Numbered from the stretch's first letter, positions 1 to 7,626 are shown. The stretch is DNA of 20,107 nucleotides from Cellvibrionales bacterium UBA1963 (GCA_002336035.1 DDED01000026.1:1-20107); one strand, 5' to 3'. The notes: generated by a model from the sequence alone, not told the origin. Numbers and translations: made by a program.

Positions 1-2
1 TT

Positions 3-128
3 TACAATGATGTTGACCCATCGCTTTTTCCAATAGCCAAGTGGTCACTCCAAGCTCATCTACTCAAACTGGCAGATGATGGAAAGGCAATACAAGAAGG
101 CAAAAATTTTACATGGGAAGAGAGCTAG
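3..128 (+). CDS. C-terminal end of a probable MBL-fold metallohydrolase (5' end outside window)
   Basis: An open frame enters from the left edge and ends at TAG 126-128, giving 41 residues. The tail contains a DPSLFPIAKWSLQAHLLKL stretch followed by a short charged end. This resembles the C-terminal winged-helix segment of LACTB2-like metallo-beta-lactamase-fold hydrolases, in which an xHPxAxxSLxAHLxKLxxxG pattern is common. The metal-binding HxHxDH part would lie outside the window, so the assignment rests on resemblance only. The stop overlaps the msrA stop on the opposite strand inside the palindrome CTAG at 125-128, so the two genes converge with no spacer. Confidence 0.5.
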   Translation, partial: YNDVDPSLFPIAKWSLQAHLLKLADDGKAIQEGKNFTWEES

Positions 129-766
129 TTAAATTCGATCCCAGTTCCGTCAACTCCGCAGTAGCCATCAGGATTTTTAGCTAAGTATTGTTGGTGGTAG
201 TGTTCAGCAAAGTAAAAAGGTCCAACAGGTTCTATCTCTGTTGTGATAACACCAAAACCACTTTTGTTCAGATTTTGTTGATAAGAAGTTAACGAATCCG
301 TAGCTGCTGATTTCTGCTCTTGATTAAAGACATAAGCGCCAGACCTGTATTGAGTACCAACATCGTTTCCTTGTTGCATGCCTTGAGTAGGGTCGTGATC
401 TTCCCAGAAAGTTTTTAAGAGCACTTCGTAAGATGTTTTATTAGGATCAAAGACAACAAGAACCACTTCATTGTGCCCCGTCATTCCAGTACAAACTTCT
501 CTGTAAGTTGGGTTCTTAGTAAAACCTCCTGAGTATCCAACTGCTGTTGTGTATACACCATCAAGTAGCCAGAATTTCTTTTCAACCCCCCAAAAGCAAC
601 CCATGCCAAAGACGGCTTGATCCAATCCTTCGGGATAAGGTCCTTTTATGGGCGTTCCTTTTAAAAAATGTTCGTCAGGAACCTCTACTTCTTCTGCTCT
701 GCCTTGCAATGCTTCTGATTCAGAAGGTAGGAGGCTTTTTTTATTTATTAAATCCATTAAAGACAT
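125..766 (-). CDS. msrA: Peptide methionine-S-sulfoxide reductase MsrA
   Basis: Reduces the S-epimer of methionine sulfoxide, free or in proteins, using thioredoxin, and so repairs oxidative damage in the cytoplasm. The 213-aa length matches the long E. coli-type MsrA (212 aa). The catalytic GCFWG motif has its nucleophile at Cys57, and the C-terminal GYCG carries a resolving Cys203. E. coli MsrA has a further cysteine about eight residues later; here the tail ends GTGIEFN, so that third cysteine is absent and recycling probably uses two cysteines. The ATG (764-766) overlaps the acs stop as TAATG, which suggests translational coupling and the last position in the acs transcript. The stop overlaps that of the convergent gene at the left edge. 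Confidence 0.96.
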   Translation of the reverse strand: MSLMDLINKKSLLPSESEALQGRAEEVEVPDEHFLKGTPIKGPYPEGLDQAVFGMGCFWGVEKKFWLLDGVYTTAVGYSGGFTKNPTYREVCTGMTGHNEVVLVVFDPNKTSYEVLLKTFWEDHDPTQGMQQGNDVGTQYRSGAYVFNQEQKSAATDSLTSYQQNLNKSGFGVITTEIEPVGPFYFAEHYHQQYLAKNPDGYCGVDGTGIEFN

Positions 767-2700
767 TATTTATTCATCCTATTATTAATCAGCTCTTCAA
801 CCACACTTGGATCCGCCAAAGTAGAAGTGTCGCCTAGGTTTTCAATTTCATTGGCAGCAATTTTTCTTAATATTCTTCGCATAATTTTTCCTGACCGAGT
901 TTTTGGTAGGCTTGGCGCCCATTGAATAAGATCTGGCTTGGCGATAGCGCCAATTTCCTTAGCCACTAATTTAACTAACTCAGCCTTTAATTGCTCAGAA
1001 ACTTCAACGCCAGCCATCGCTGTCACGTAGCAATAAATACCCTGACCTTTAAGGTCATGAGGATAGCCAACCACAGCTGCCTCAGCAATATCACTGTGAA
1101 GCACTAGTGCGCTTTCGATTTCGGCGGTACCTAGTCGATGGCCCGACACATTCAAAACATCATCGACCCGGCCGGTTATCCAGTAGTAACCATCGCTATC
1201 ACGACGCGCTCCGTCACCCGTAAAAAAATAGCCAGGATAGGTGCTAAAGTACGTATCGATTAAACGTTGATGATCACCATAAATTGAACGAATTTGACTA
1301 GGCCATGATTGCTTAATGGCTAGATTGCCGGAACCTTCACCAATGATTTCACCACCTTCATCGTCAAGTAAAACGGGCTCAATGCCAAAAAAGGGTAGAC
1401 TGGCAGCACCGGGTTTTAAATCCATTGCACCTGGCAAAGGAGTGATCATGATAGCGCCAGTTTCGGTTTGCCACCAAGTGTCTACAATCGGACAGCGCGT
1501 CTCGCCAACAATATGATAGTACCATTCCCATGCCTCTGGATTAATCGGTTCACCTACGGTGCCTAACAAACGAATAGAGCTACGTGAAGTGCGACTAACA
1601 AAGTTATTACCCATGGACATTAATGCCCTGAGCGCGGTCGGTGCTGTATAAAATATATTTACTTGGTGTTTGTCGCAAATCTCCCAGCAGCGAGATGCGC
1701 TTGGATACGTGGGTACACCTTCGAACATTAGCGTTGTTGCACCGTTGGCAAGTGGGCCATAAACAATATACGAGTGGCCTGTAATCCAGCCGACGTCGGC
1801 AGTGCACCAATAGACGTCGCCCTCATGATAGTCGAAAATAGTTTTATGACTGATTGCGGCGCCAAGCAAATAGCCAGCCGTCGTGTGTAATACCCCTTTT
1901 GGTTTTCCGGTTGAGCCTGAGGTGTATAGTATAAATAAGGGGTCTTCACTATCCATTGGTTCAGCGGGACATACCGCATCGACACTGGCTGTAAGCTCAT
2001 GATACCAAACATCGCGCGAATGCCAGTTAACTTCGGCTGCTGTATGTTTGACAACAATCACTGTTTGGACGTTGCCACAGTCGCTGACGGCAGCGTCAAC
2101 ATTTTGTTTGAGCGGGATACTTTTTCCGCCGCGTAAGCCCTGGTCTGCGGTGATGACGGTATGGCAGTCAGCGTCAAGGATACGGTCGCGCAGTGCGTCG
2201 GGAGAAAAGCCACCAAAAACCACTGAATGTATAGCGCCAATGCGCGCGCAGGCAAGCATTGCATAAGCGGCCTCAGGAATCATTGGCATATAAATACAGA
2301 CACGATCGCCTTTCTTGACACCGCGTTTTTTTAGCCCATTAGCCAGTTGACAAACTGACTCATAGAGCTGTGCATAACTAATTGATTGCTGTCGATCGGG
2401 TTCGTCGCCTTCCCAGATGATGGCTGTTTGATTGGCTTTATCGACAAGATGACGATCAATGCAGTTAGTGGTAACATTTAATTTGCCACCTTTGAACCAG
2501 CTCGCTTGTCCCTCTTTGAAATCATATTCGCTTACACTGTCCCATGGTTTGTCCCAAGTTAAATAATTTTTTGCCTGTACATTCCAAAACATTTCGGGTT
2601 GCGATATAGACGCCTGGTACATTGCTTTGTACTGATCACTATTAATGTGTGCAGTTGCTGCAAAATCGGCATTGATAGGGTAGATGTTGGATTTGCTCAT
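766..2700 (-). CDS. acs: Acetyl-CoA synthetase (AMP-forming)
   Basis: Activates acetate to acetyl-CoA via acetyl-AMP, letting cells scavenge acetate in the cytoplasm. The 644-aa length is normal for Acs. The ATP/AMP-binding motif YTSGSTGKPKG lies near residues 258-268, followed by the conserved DVGWITGHSYIVYGPL and DTWWQTETG segments. The C-terminal PKTRSGKIMRR carries the catalytic Lys605, equivalent to the lysine acetylated by Pat-type enzymes and reactivated by sirtuins in enterics. ATG 2698-2700 is preceded by a GAGAG Shine-Dalgarno. It is 43 bases downstream of panC and overlaps msrA. An acs gene at this position of the pan cluster is also what I recall for Pseudomonas acsB. Acetate activation is a classic target of carbon-catabolite control, which fits the CrcZ-like RNA upstream in the same block, but no direct link is shown. 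Confidence 0.97.
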   Translation of the reverse strand: MSKSNIYPINADFAATAHINSDQYKAMYQASISQPEMFWNVQAKNYLTWDKPWDSVSEYDFKEGQASWFKGGKLNVTTNCIDRHLVDKANQTAIIWEGDEPDRQQSISYAQLYESVCQLANGLKKRGVKKGDRVCIYMPMIPEAAYAMLACARIGAIHSVVFGGFSPDALRDRILDADCHTVITADQGLRGGKSIPLKQNVDAAVSDCGNVQTVIVVKHTAAEVNWHSRDVWYHELTASVDAVCPAEPMDSEDPLFILYTSGSTGKPKGVLHTTAGYLLGAAISHKTIFDYHEGDVYWCTADVGWITGHSYIVYGPLANGATTLMFEGVPTYPSASRCWEICDKHQVNIFYTAPTALRALMSMGNNFVSRTSRSSIRLLGTVGEPINPEAWEWYYHIVGETRCPIVDTWWQTETGAIMITPLPGAMDLKPGAASLPFFGIEPVLLDDEGGEIIGEGSGNLAIKQSWPSQIRSIYGDHQRLIDTYFSTYPGYFFTGDGARRDSDGYYWITGRVDDVLNVSGHRLGTAEIESALVLHSDIAEAAVVGYPHDLKGQGIYCYVTAMAGVEVSEQLKAELVKLVAKEIGAIAKPDLIQWAPSLPKTRSGKIMRRILRKIAANEIENLGDTSTLADPSVVEELINNRMNK

Positions 2701-2743
2701 GTAAATCTCTCAGGGGTAAAAAGCCGTGGTGATATGGATGTGC

Positions 2744-3598
2744 CTAAAGATTGATTCTGATGTTGTCGAGTAAGCGAGTGTCACCTAATTGAGCAGCGAC
2801 TAAAATAGCAACCTCACTATTTGTATCATTGTTGTCAAGTAATGCCAGTGTATGTTGGTCTCTAATGTCGAGGTAATCGACTTTAAATCCGTGTTTATTG
2901 AGTTGCTCTCTGGCTGATTGACATAATTGACTAAAGCGTCGGTCGCCATTGATGATTGATCGACTTACTGCTTGTAGAGTCGCATACAGTTGCGGCGCAA
3001 TCTTTCTTTGGTCAGTAGTCAAATAATGATTTCTAGAGCTAAGCGCTAAGCCGTCTCCGGCTCTTTCGGTAGCTACGCTTATGATTTGAGTAGGCATACA
3101 TAGGTCGGCCACCATTTTTTTAACGATGGTTAATTGTTGAAAATCTTTCTCACCAAAAACGGCTACGTCAGGTCTAACTAAGTTAAATAATTTGCTGACT
3201 ACTGTACAAACACCTTGAAAGTGTGTTGGTCGTGAAATTCCGCACAGCATATCATTAAGGTGTTGATTGTTAATGCTAGTGTGATTCTTTAGTCCGTCAG
3301 GGTACATGATGTCGACAGTGGGAAGAAAAAGGTAGTCAGTTTTTTCAACTATGAGTTTCTTAATATCATCATCTAGCGTTCGTGGATAACTGTTTAGATC
3401 TTCAGACGCGCTAAATTGCATTGGGTTTACAAACACACTTGCGACAATAATATCAGCTACTTGATGGGCGTGCTTTACAAGCTGTAAATGCCCCGAGTGT
3501 AAATTCCCCATCGTTGGTACAAGTGCTACTTTTATCTGACCATTGTGATTAGCTTTAATGTCAGCTAGTAATTCGTTTGCTTGAGAGAACGTTTTCAT
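2744..3598 (-). CDS. panC: Pantothenate synthetase PanC
   Basis: Condenses pantoate with beta-alanine using ATP, the last step of pantothenate (vitamin B5, CoA precursor) synthesis. The 284-aa length is typical. The nucleotidyl-transferase HIGH-like motif is PTMGNLHSGH with His34 and His37. It is followed by FVNPMQF, the FGEKDFQQL active-site segment and the KMSKS-like ALSSRN. It starts at ATG 3596-3598, 52 bases after panB in the same direction, as expected for a panBC unit. The beta-alanine-forming panD is not in the window, so beta-alanine must come from an unlinked gene or another route. Confidence 0.97.
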   Translation of the reverse strand: MKTFSQANELLADIKANHNGQIKVALVPTMGNLHSGHLQLVKHAHQVADIIVASVFVNPMQFSASEDLNSYPRTLDDDIKKLIVEKTDYLFLPTVDIMYPDGLKNHTSINNQHLNDMLCGISRPTHFQGVCTVVSKLFNLVRPDVAVFGEKDFQQLTIVKKMVADLCMPTQIISVATERAGDGLALSSRNHYLTTDQRKIAPQLYATLQAVSRSIINGDRRFSQLCQSAREQLNKHGFKVDYLDIRDQHTLALLDNNDTNSEVAILVAAQLGDTRLLDNIRINL

Positions 3599-3650
3599 AA
3601 TGGAGTCTTATGTTTATGACCAAAGAGATTAAAAATTTTTTGAAGTTTTT

Positions 3651-4457
3651 TTAATATTCATGCTCGGCTCCCGGGTAACTTCTTTCTTCTACTGCTTTTT
3701 TATAGCTGCTAAAAGCATTGGCGATTGGATTTTCGCTGACAGTGGCTGAAATGAAGTTTTTAACGAAACGCGCAGGGTTGTCGCTCAGTCCTAGCATGTC
3801 GTAACAAACTAATACCTGTGCATCAGTAACACTGCCTGCGCCAATGCCGACAGTCGAGCAAGATACGTTGTCGGTAATCGTTAATGCAAGATCTGCCGGG
3901 ATGCATTCAAGCACAATAAAGTCAGCACCTGCTTTGTCGAGTTGCTTGGCGTCTGCTAATAATTGCTGTTGTTGCTCAGGCTGCCTGCCCTGTACTTTAA
4001 AACCGCCGAATTTATTCACTGACTGCGGCGTAAGTCCGATGTGACCGCAGACTGGAATGCCACATTCGACCAGTCGCATTACCGTTTCTACTAGCCAAGC
4101 CCCGCCTTCAAGTTTAATCATATTTGCACCAGCACGCATCAGCATGGCTGCGTTCATCAGTGCTGATTCTACCGTTGCATAACTCATGAAAGGCAGGTCG
4201 GCAATAATTAGGGCTGGCTCTACTGACTGTTGATTGGCTTTAACGACCGCTTCAGTATGATAAACCATTTGCTCAATAGTGACGGCTAATGTGCTGGTAT
4301 GACCTTGCACGACCATACCTAGCGAATCACCAATTAAGATCGCTTCAATGCCTGCATGATTTAATGCAGCTGTAAACGTGGCGTCATAAGCGGCGACCAT
4401 ACTGAATGGTTGGTTGGCTTTTTTTCGTTGGCGAAGATTGTGAATATTATTTTTCAA
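3651..4457 (-). CDS. panB: 3-methyl-2-oxobutanoate hydroxymethyltransferase PanB
   Basis: Transfers a hydroxymethyl group from methylene-tetrahydrofolate to alpha-ketoisovalerate, giving ketopantoate, the first committed step to pantothenate. The length of 268 aa is normal. Mg ligands are visible as Asp44 in GDSLGMVVQGH, Asp87 in IADLPF and Glu117 in IKLEGG, with the catalytic-region glutamate in VLECIPADLA. The start is TTG (4455-4457). No ATG occurs before residue 20, the N-terminus aligns in length with E. coli PanB, and AGGAAG lies 9 bases or less upstream. The rare start codon may set modest expression. The use of a folate cofactor gives a metabolic reason for linkage with folK. Confidence 0.97.
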   Translation of the reverse strand: MKNNIHNLRQRKKANQPFSMVAAYDATFTAALNHAGIEAILIGDSLGMVVQGHTSTLAVTIEQMVYHTEAVVKANQQSVEPALIIADLPFMSYATVESALMNAAMLMRAGANMIKLEGGAWLVETVMRLVECGIPVCGHIGLTPQSVNKFGGFKVQGRQPEQQQQLLADAKQLDKAGADFIVLECIPADLALTITDNVSCSTVGIGAGSVTDAQVLVCYDMLGLSDNPARFVKNFISATVSENPIANAFSSYKKAVEERSYPGAEHEY

Positions 4458-4496
4458 AGCTAGGCTTCCTGTCGGTGAGAGTAAGCAGTGAGGTCA

Positions 4497-5216
4497 CTAT
4501 GAAAATATAGTAGGATTAAAATAGTACCGTCCACTGCGGACATTTAAAAGATAATCGATCAGGGTTAAATAATCATTTTCATTGTTAATGAAGTCAATCT
4601 CAGTGCAGTTAACAATTAATAAAGGAGCGTCGTCATAGTAGAGAAAAAACTCACTGTACGCTTCATTAAGTAACTCGAGATAATTGCGGTCGATGGATTG
4701 CTCGATATTTCTTCCTCGCTTCGATATTCTGTCCATGAGCACATCAACCGGCGATTGTAGATAAATCACCAGGTCAGGTTTAGGTGCATCGATAGTGATT
4801 TGAGAATACACTTGCTCGTATAATTTATATTCATTGTCATCTAAATTAGCACGAGCAAATAAGCGATCTTTTTCAATCAGAAAATCAGAGATTCGAACCG
4901 GCGAAAACAAGTCTTGTTGCCGCATATCTTGAATTTGTTGGGCACGTTGAAATAAAAAAAATAACTGAGTCGCTAAGGCGTTTTGGCGACGATTTTTATA
5001 AAAGCTAGATAAAAATGGATTTTCCTCTGCCCGTTCTAACATCGTTTCATAGTTGAAACTTTCTGCGAGCCGTTTTGTTAACGTAGTTTTTCCTACGCCA
5101 ATTGAGCCCTCAATAGTAATAAAGCGAGGAATCTCTCGACCTTTAATTAATTGAGCAATCGTTAAGCTATTATTGTTTAGCGCTTGCTCGTTGAGTAAAT
5201 TATCTAAATTAGCCAT
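4497..5216 (-). CDS. Deoxynucleoside kinase family protein
   Basis: Member of the dCK/dGK/dNK family, which phosphorylates deoxynucleosides with ATP or GTP for salvage. The P-loop GSIGVGKTT spans residues 37-45 with Lys43. The substrate-proximal segment DFLIEKDRLFA is the family's counterpart of the DRS/ERS region, and the LID arginines appear as KRGRNIEQ. The length of 239 aa is close to bacterial deoxyadenosine/deoxyguanosine kinases. The first 28 or so residues before the core are polar and not recognisable. The preferred base cannot be read from the sequence. It sits 39 bases upstream of panB and 70 downstream of folK in one transcription direction. It is not part of the Pseudomonas version of this cluster as I remember it, so it is likely a lineage-specific insertion or retention. 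Confidence 0.88.
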   Translation of the reverse strand: MANLDNLLNEQALNNNSLTIAQLIKGREIPRFITIEGSIGVGKTTLTKRLAESFNYETMLERAEENPFLSSFYKNRRQNALATQLFFLFQRAQQIQDMRQQDLFSPVRISDFLIEKDRLFARANLDDNEYKLYEQVYSQITIDAPKPDLVIYLQSPVDVLMDRISKRGRNIEQSIDRNYLELLNEAYSEFFLYYDDAPLLIVNCTEIDFINNENDYLTLIDYLLNVRSGRYYFNPTIFS

Positions 5217-5286
5217 GGTTCGAGTTAATACATTATTGGGTTGTTTATGTTAAGAGCGCATTGATTGACGCTGTTATTTATTGTGC

Positions 5287-5796
5287 TTAGTCGATTATTT
5301 TTTGCAACTCTGCCATTGGGCATTGCTGAAGTAATACCTTGATATCTGCAGCTCCCGGAATGTTTAAAACAGGCGCAATTTCAGCCATAGGGTAAAGGAC
5401 AAAATGGCGTTTCAACATTTCTGGATGAGGCACTGTTAGCGTGTCTGTTGATATTAGCTGATTACCATAGAGCAGTATATCTAAATCTAGCGGCCTTGGC
5501 TCCCAGCGTTGTTTACGCACTCTGCCGTGGTGATGCTCAATCGCCTGTAATTCCTCAAGCAGTGCTTGCGGGCTAAGCGCCGTGGCTATCTCGACCACAG
5601 CATTAAGGTAGTCTGGCTGTTTATCGGCGCCCAAGGCTGTACTGCGGTAAAGTGATGACTGCTGCAACAGTGTTGTATCGTCTAATTGGGCTATTTCAGT
5701 AATGGCTTGGAAAATTTGTCCCTTGGGTACGTCAAGGTTACTTCCGATGCCAATAAATGCCGAGAAGACTTGTTTAACATCGCCGCTGACGGTCAT
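5287..5796 (-). CDS. folK: 6-hydroxymethyl-7,8-dihydropterin pyrophosphokinase FolK
   Basis: Transfers pyrophosphate from ATP to 6-hydroxymethyl-dihydropterin, providing the pterin substrate for dihydropteroate synthase in folate synthesis. The product of 169 aa has the family opening FIGIGSNL, the SSLYRSTALG segment, and the signature RWEPRPLDLDILLYG, whose two aspartates bind Mg. A longer frame runs to 5889, but that would overlap pcnB by about 90 bases with non-FolK sequence. ATG 5794-5796 has an AGGA Shine-Dalgarno inside the pcnB end and lies four bases after the pcnB stop, so translation is probably coupled. Pairing of pcnB and folK is widespread in gammaproteobacteria. Confidence 0.95.
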   Translation of the reverse strand: MTVSGDVKQVFSAFIGIGSNLDVPKGQIFQAITEIAQLDDTTLLQQSSLYRSTALGADKQPDYLNAVVEIATALSPQALLEELQAIEHHHGRVRKQRWEPRPLDLDILLYGNQLISTDTLTVPHPEMLKRHFVLYPMAEIAPVLNIPGAADIKVLLQQCPMAELQKIID

Positions 5797-5800
5797 TTTT

Positions 5801-7198
5801 TTAATCCTGTAAGGGTGTGTCACGCTGGCTTTTCTCACGAGGTTTTCTTGACCGTCTACGCGGTCTGCGCGGCTTATCAATGGCGGCATGGTCAGTGCTG
5901 AGGGGGTGTTCTATTTGCAAATTGGTCCAGAATAGTCCGCGAGGCTCAGTCGTCTGGCTGCTTTGTTCCCGCAATAATAAAAAATCGTAGGCTGCGCGGA
6001 AGCGTGGATGCTGCAATACCCCAATGGCCCGTTTGCCATGAGCAGTCTCTAAGCGATGCTGCAGGGTCCAAATTTCACGCATTGGAATACTAAACCGTTT
6101 TGGAATTGCAATGACTGGCATTTGTTCATCAATTGCTTGGTGACCTGCAAGTTGCAGCGCCCTGAATCGCGGTTCACCTTTGTGTTGATATTGTTCGCTG
6201 ATAACTGAGACGCTAGGCCATAGAAGTGCAGCATAAAGAAAAGCTGGGGTAACCGGTTTGCTTTGTTGGATTCTCAGATCAGTGTTGGCTAGTGCAGAGA
6301 TAATTAATGAATGAAAGACCTTATCGGGTTTGCTTTCTTTGCTAAGAATATTAGCTGTGGTTGGAAAAAGTGGAGCGAACAAACCGAAGCCTTCCATCAG
6401 TTCAAAGGTTTTTTTACCGCTGCCAGACAACAATAATTTCAGCACTTCGTCAAACAGTCGGGGTGCTGAAATTTGTTTCAACAAGGGCGCAAGTTGCGCT
6501 ATGGGTGCAGCGGTGTCTGCTTCGAGGGAGAAATCAAATTTAGCTTGAAAACGGATGGCCCTTAGCATTCTGACGGGATCTTCAGCATACCGTTGTGCTG
6601 CATCGCCAATGATTCGGATTTTTTTGTCGGCTAAATCTTGCATTCCATTGGCGTAATCAAGAACAGTGAAGCCTTCGATGCTGTAATACAGTGCATTAAT
6701 AGTGAAGTCTCTGCGCATTGCATCATCATGCAGTGAGCCATACACGTTATCGCGGAGAAGCATCCCTTGGTCGTTGACTTGCGTTTTATCGATGTGAGGG
6801 GTTTTGCCGTCATCGGCTTGGTTGTGGTTACCACGAAAAGTGGTGACTTCAATAATTTCTCGACCAAATCGCACATGCACAATTCGAAAGCGACGACCCA
6901 CTATGCGGGCACGCCTAAAATGCTGCTTAACTTGCTCTGGAGTTGCATCGGTCGCCACGTCAAAATCTTTAGGAGATAAGCCTAGCAGCAAGTCTCTGAC
7001 ACCGCCGCCGACTAAATAGGCTTGGTAACCAGCTCGGGTGAGTTCATACATCACATTAAGGGCATTCTTACTGATTTGTTTGCGCGAGATAGTGTGCTCG
7101 TCTCGGCTGATGGTGACGGGCGATTCCGCAAGCGGCGTTTGCACAGCAATAGCGCTTGTTTTCTTGCCCTTTAATGATTTGAATAACTGCTTGAGCAT
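5801..7198 (-). CDS. pcnB: Poly(A) polymerase I PcnB
   Basis: Adds 3' poly(A) tails to RNAs and promotes decay of structured fragments and small RNAs. The length of 465 aa equals the E. coli class. The nucleotidyltransferase beta superfamily head is clear: YLVGGGVRDLLLG (61-73), then PKDFDVATDA with metal-binding Asp78 and Asp80. It is followed by RRDFTINALYY, RYAEDPVRMLRAIRFQAKF, and an arginine-rich C-terminus (PRRPRRRSRKPREK) likely to contact RNA. ATG 7196-7198 follows AGGA by five bases. It opens the seven-gene minus-strand array. The CrcZ-like RNA ends about 200 bases upstream in the same direction, so read-through from that sigma54 promoter could reach pcnB. The alternative, CCA-adding enzyme, is less likely given the length and the folK neighbour. 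Confidence 0.96.
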   Translation of the reverse strand: MLKQLFKSLKGKKTSAIAVQTPLAESPVTISRDEHTISRKQISKNALNVMYELTRAGYQAYLVGGGVRDLLLGLSPKDFDVATDATPEQVKQHFRRARIVGRRFRIVHVRFGREIIEVTTFRGNHNQADDGKTPHIDKTQVNDQGMLLRDNVYGSLHDDAMRRDFTINALYYSIEGFTVLDYANGMQDLADKKIRIIGDAAQRYAEDPVRMLRAIRFQAKFDFSLEADTAAPIAQLAPLLKQISAPRLFDEVLKLLLSGSGKKTFELMEGFGLFAPLFPTTANILSKESKPDKVFHSLIISALANTDLRIQQSKPVTPAFLYAALLWPSVSVISEQYQHKGEPRFRALQLAGHQAIDEQMPVIAIPKRFSIPMREIWTLQHRLETAHGKRAIGVLQHPRFRAAYDFLLLREQSSQTTEPRGLFWTNLQIEHPLSTDHAAIDKPRRPRRRSRKPREKSQRDTPLQD

Positions 7199-7337
7199 GT
7201 AAATCCTAATTGATTAGCTAAGCTACGTTTAATCGATAATGACGATAATTAGCCATTTTTAAATTGTATAACCTCGAGCAGTTATAGCGCATTGTTAAGG
7301 CAGATTGCTTTAAAACATAAGCGTAGAGATCAATTTA

Positions 7338-7355
7338 ATGGTAACAGTTTACCAT
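7338..7355. repeat. Short inverted repeat upstream of pcnB
   Basis: ATGGTAA and TTACCAT form 7-base arms around a CAGT centre. The arms include GTAAC, the same core as the boxes further upstream. It could be an operator for pcnB or a small hairpin downstream of the CrcZ-like RNA. There is no T-run, so it is not an intrinsic terminator. Confidence 0.3.
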
Positions 7356-7395
7356 AGACTGTGGCAGTAAAAGAGGTTACAGCGGATGAGGATCG

Positions 7396-7527
7396 GAATA
7401 AAAGAGAATGATGATGGGGAGTAAACTCCCCATCCAGGCCTTGTTCTCGTTGTAGTTGGTTTATTATTTTTATTGTTAGCGTCTAATTATTATTATTATT
7501 TGTTGCTAGGTATTATTATTATTATTG
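7396..7527 (-). ncRNA. CrcZ-like Hfq/Crc-sequestering small RNA candidate
   Basis: On the minus strand, starting at the predicted sigma54 +1 (about 7527), the sequence opens with five AAT triplets (7526-7512). After CCTAGC come AAC, one A and five more AAT (7504-7486). After TTAGACGCT comes a run of six A-R-N triplets, AAC AAT AAA AAT AAT AAA (7477-7460). An A-rich single-stranded stretch leads to a perfect 10-bp hairpin (7434-7413) and a T-rich stretch (about 7410-7397). A-R-N repeats are the established ligand of the Hfq distal face, and in Pseudomonas CrcZ, carrying AAnAAnAA motifs and sitting between cbrB and pcnB, titrates Hfq/Crc to relieve catabolite repression. Position, direction, promoter class and motif content all agree here. 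The RNA is much shorter than Pseudomonas CrcZ (about 400 nt). The 3' end is approximate, and expression is inferred. Confidence 0.72.
7413..7434 (-). terminator. Hairpin at the 3' end of the CrcZ-like RNA
   Basis: GATGGGGAGT and ACTCCCCATC are exact reverse complements separated by two bases, a 10-bp GC-rich stem (realistically 9 bp with a four-base loop). On the minus strand it is followed after six bases by TTCTCTTTTATT. The U-tract is broken and offset, so termination may be partial or the hairpin may mainly protect the 3' end. On the plus strand no T-run follows directly. Confidence 0.5.
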
Positions 7528-7536
7528 ACATAGTAA

Positions 7537-7554
7537 TTGCACGTGATATGCCAA
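7537..7554 (-). promoter_or_regulatory. Sigma54 (-24/-12) promoter of the CrcZ-like RNA
   Basis: Minus-strand TTGGCATATCACGTGCAA contains GG (7552-7551), exactly ten bases, then GC (7540-7539). It fits the consensus TGGCAC-N5-TTGCA, with TTGGCA intact at -24 and TGCAA at -12. Counting from the -12 C puts +1 at about 7527, the base before the first AAT triplet. The activator gene next door encodes GAFTGA, the sigma54 contact loop. Confidence 0.78.
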
Positions 7555-7572
7555 CTTTATTTTTAATATATA

Positions 7573-7585
7573 AAACAACAACTTG
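7573..7585 (+). promoter_or_regulatory. Possible IHF site
   Basis: AAACAACAACTTG matches WATCAANNNNTTR at all fixed positions but one (A for the conserved T) and lies in AT-rich DNA between the putative enhancer boxes and the sigma54 promoter, about 46-58 bases upstream of +1. This is the usual place for IHF bending at sigma54 promoters. One mismatch at a conserved position makes it tentative. Confidence 0.28.
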
Positions 7586-7626
7586 GATATTTTCGCGCCG
7601 CTTCTTCTGTGTTTTCAGTTGACGTG

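Noticed and set aside
5797..5889. Longer FolK N-terminus from 5889
   Set aside because: The extra 31 residues lie within pcnB in another frame and do not resemble FolK; ATG 5796 has a good Shine-Dalgarno.
7409..7456. Plus-strand 15-codon open frame starting ATGATGATG and spanning the hairpin
   Set aside because: No Shine-Dalgarno of note, no family resemblance, and the hairpin is better explained as the 3' end of the minus-strand RNA.
7484..7526. ATT/AAT runs as a plain microsatellite
   Set aside because: The runs are interrupted, continue as mixed AAC/AAT/AAA triplets (7477-7460), and begin exactly at the predicted sigma54 start, so a functional A-R-N RNA explains them better than slippage alone.
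7526..7552. Plus-strand TTGACA followed 16 bases later by TATGCC, a possible sigma70 promoter
   Set aside because: The -10 is poor, nothing codes downstream on that strand, and the same bases form an excellent sigma54 promoter on the other strand.
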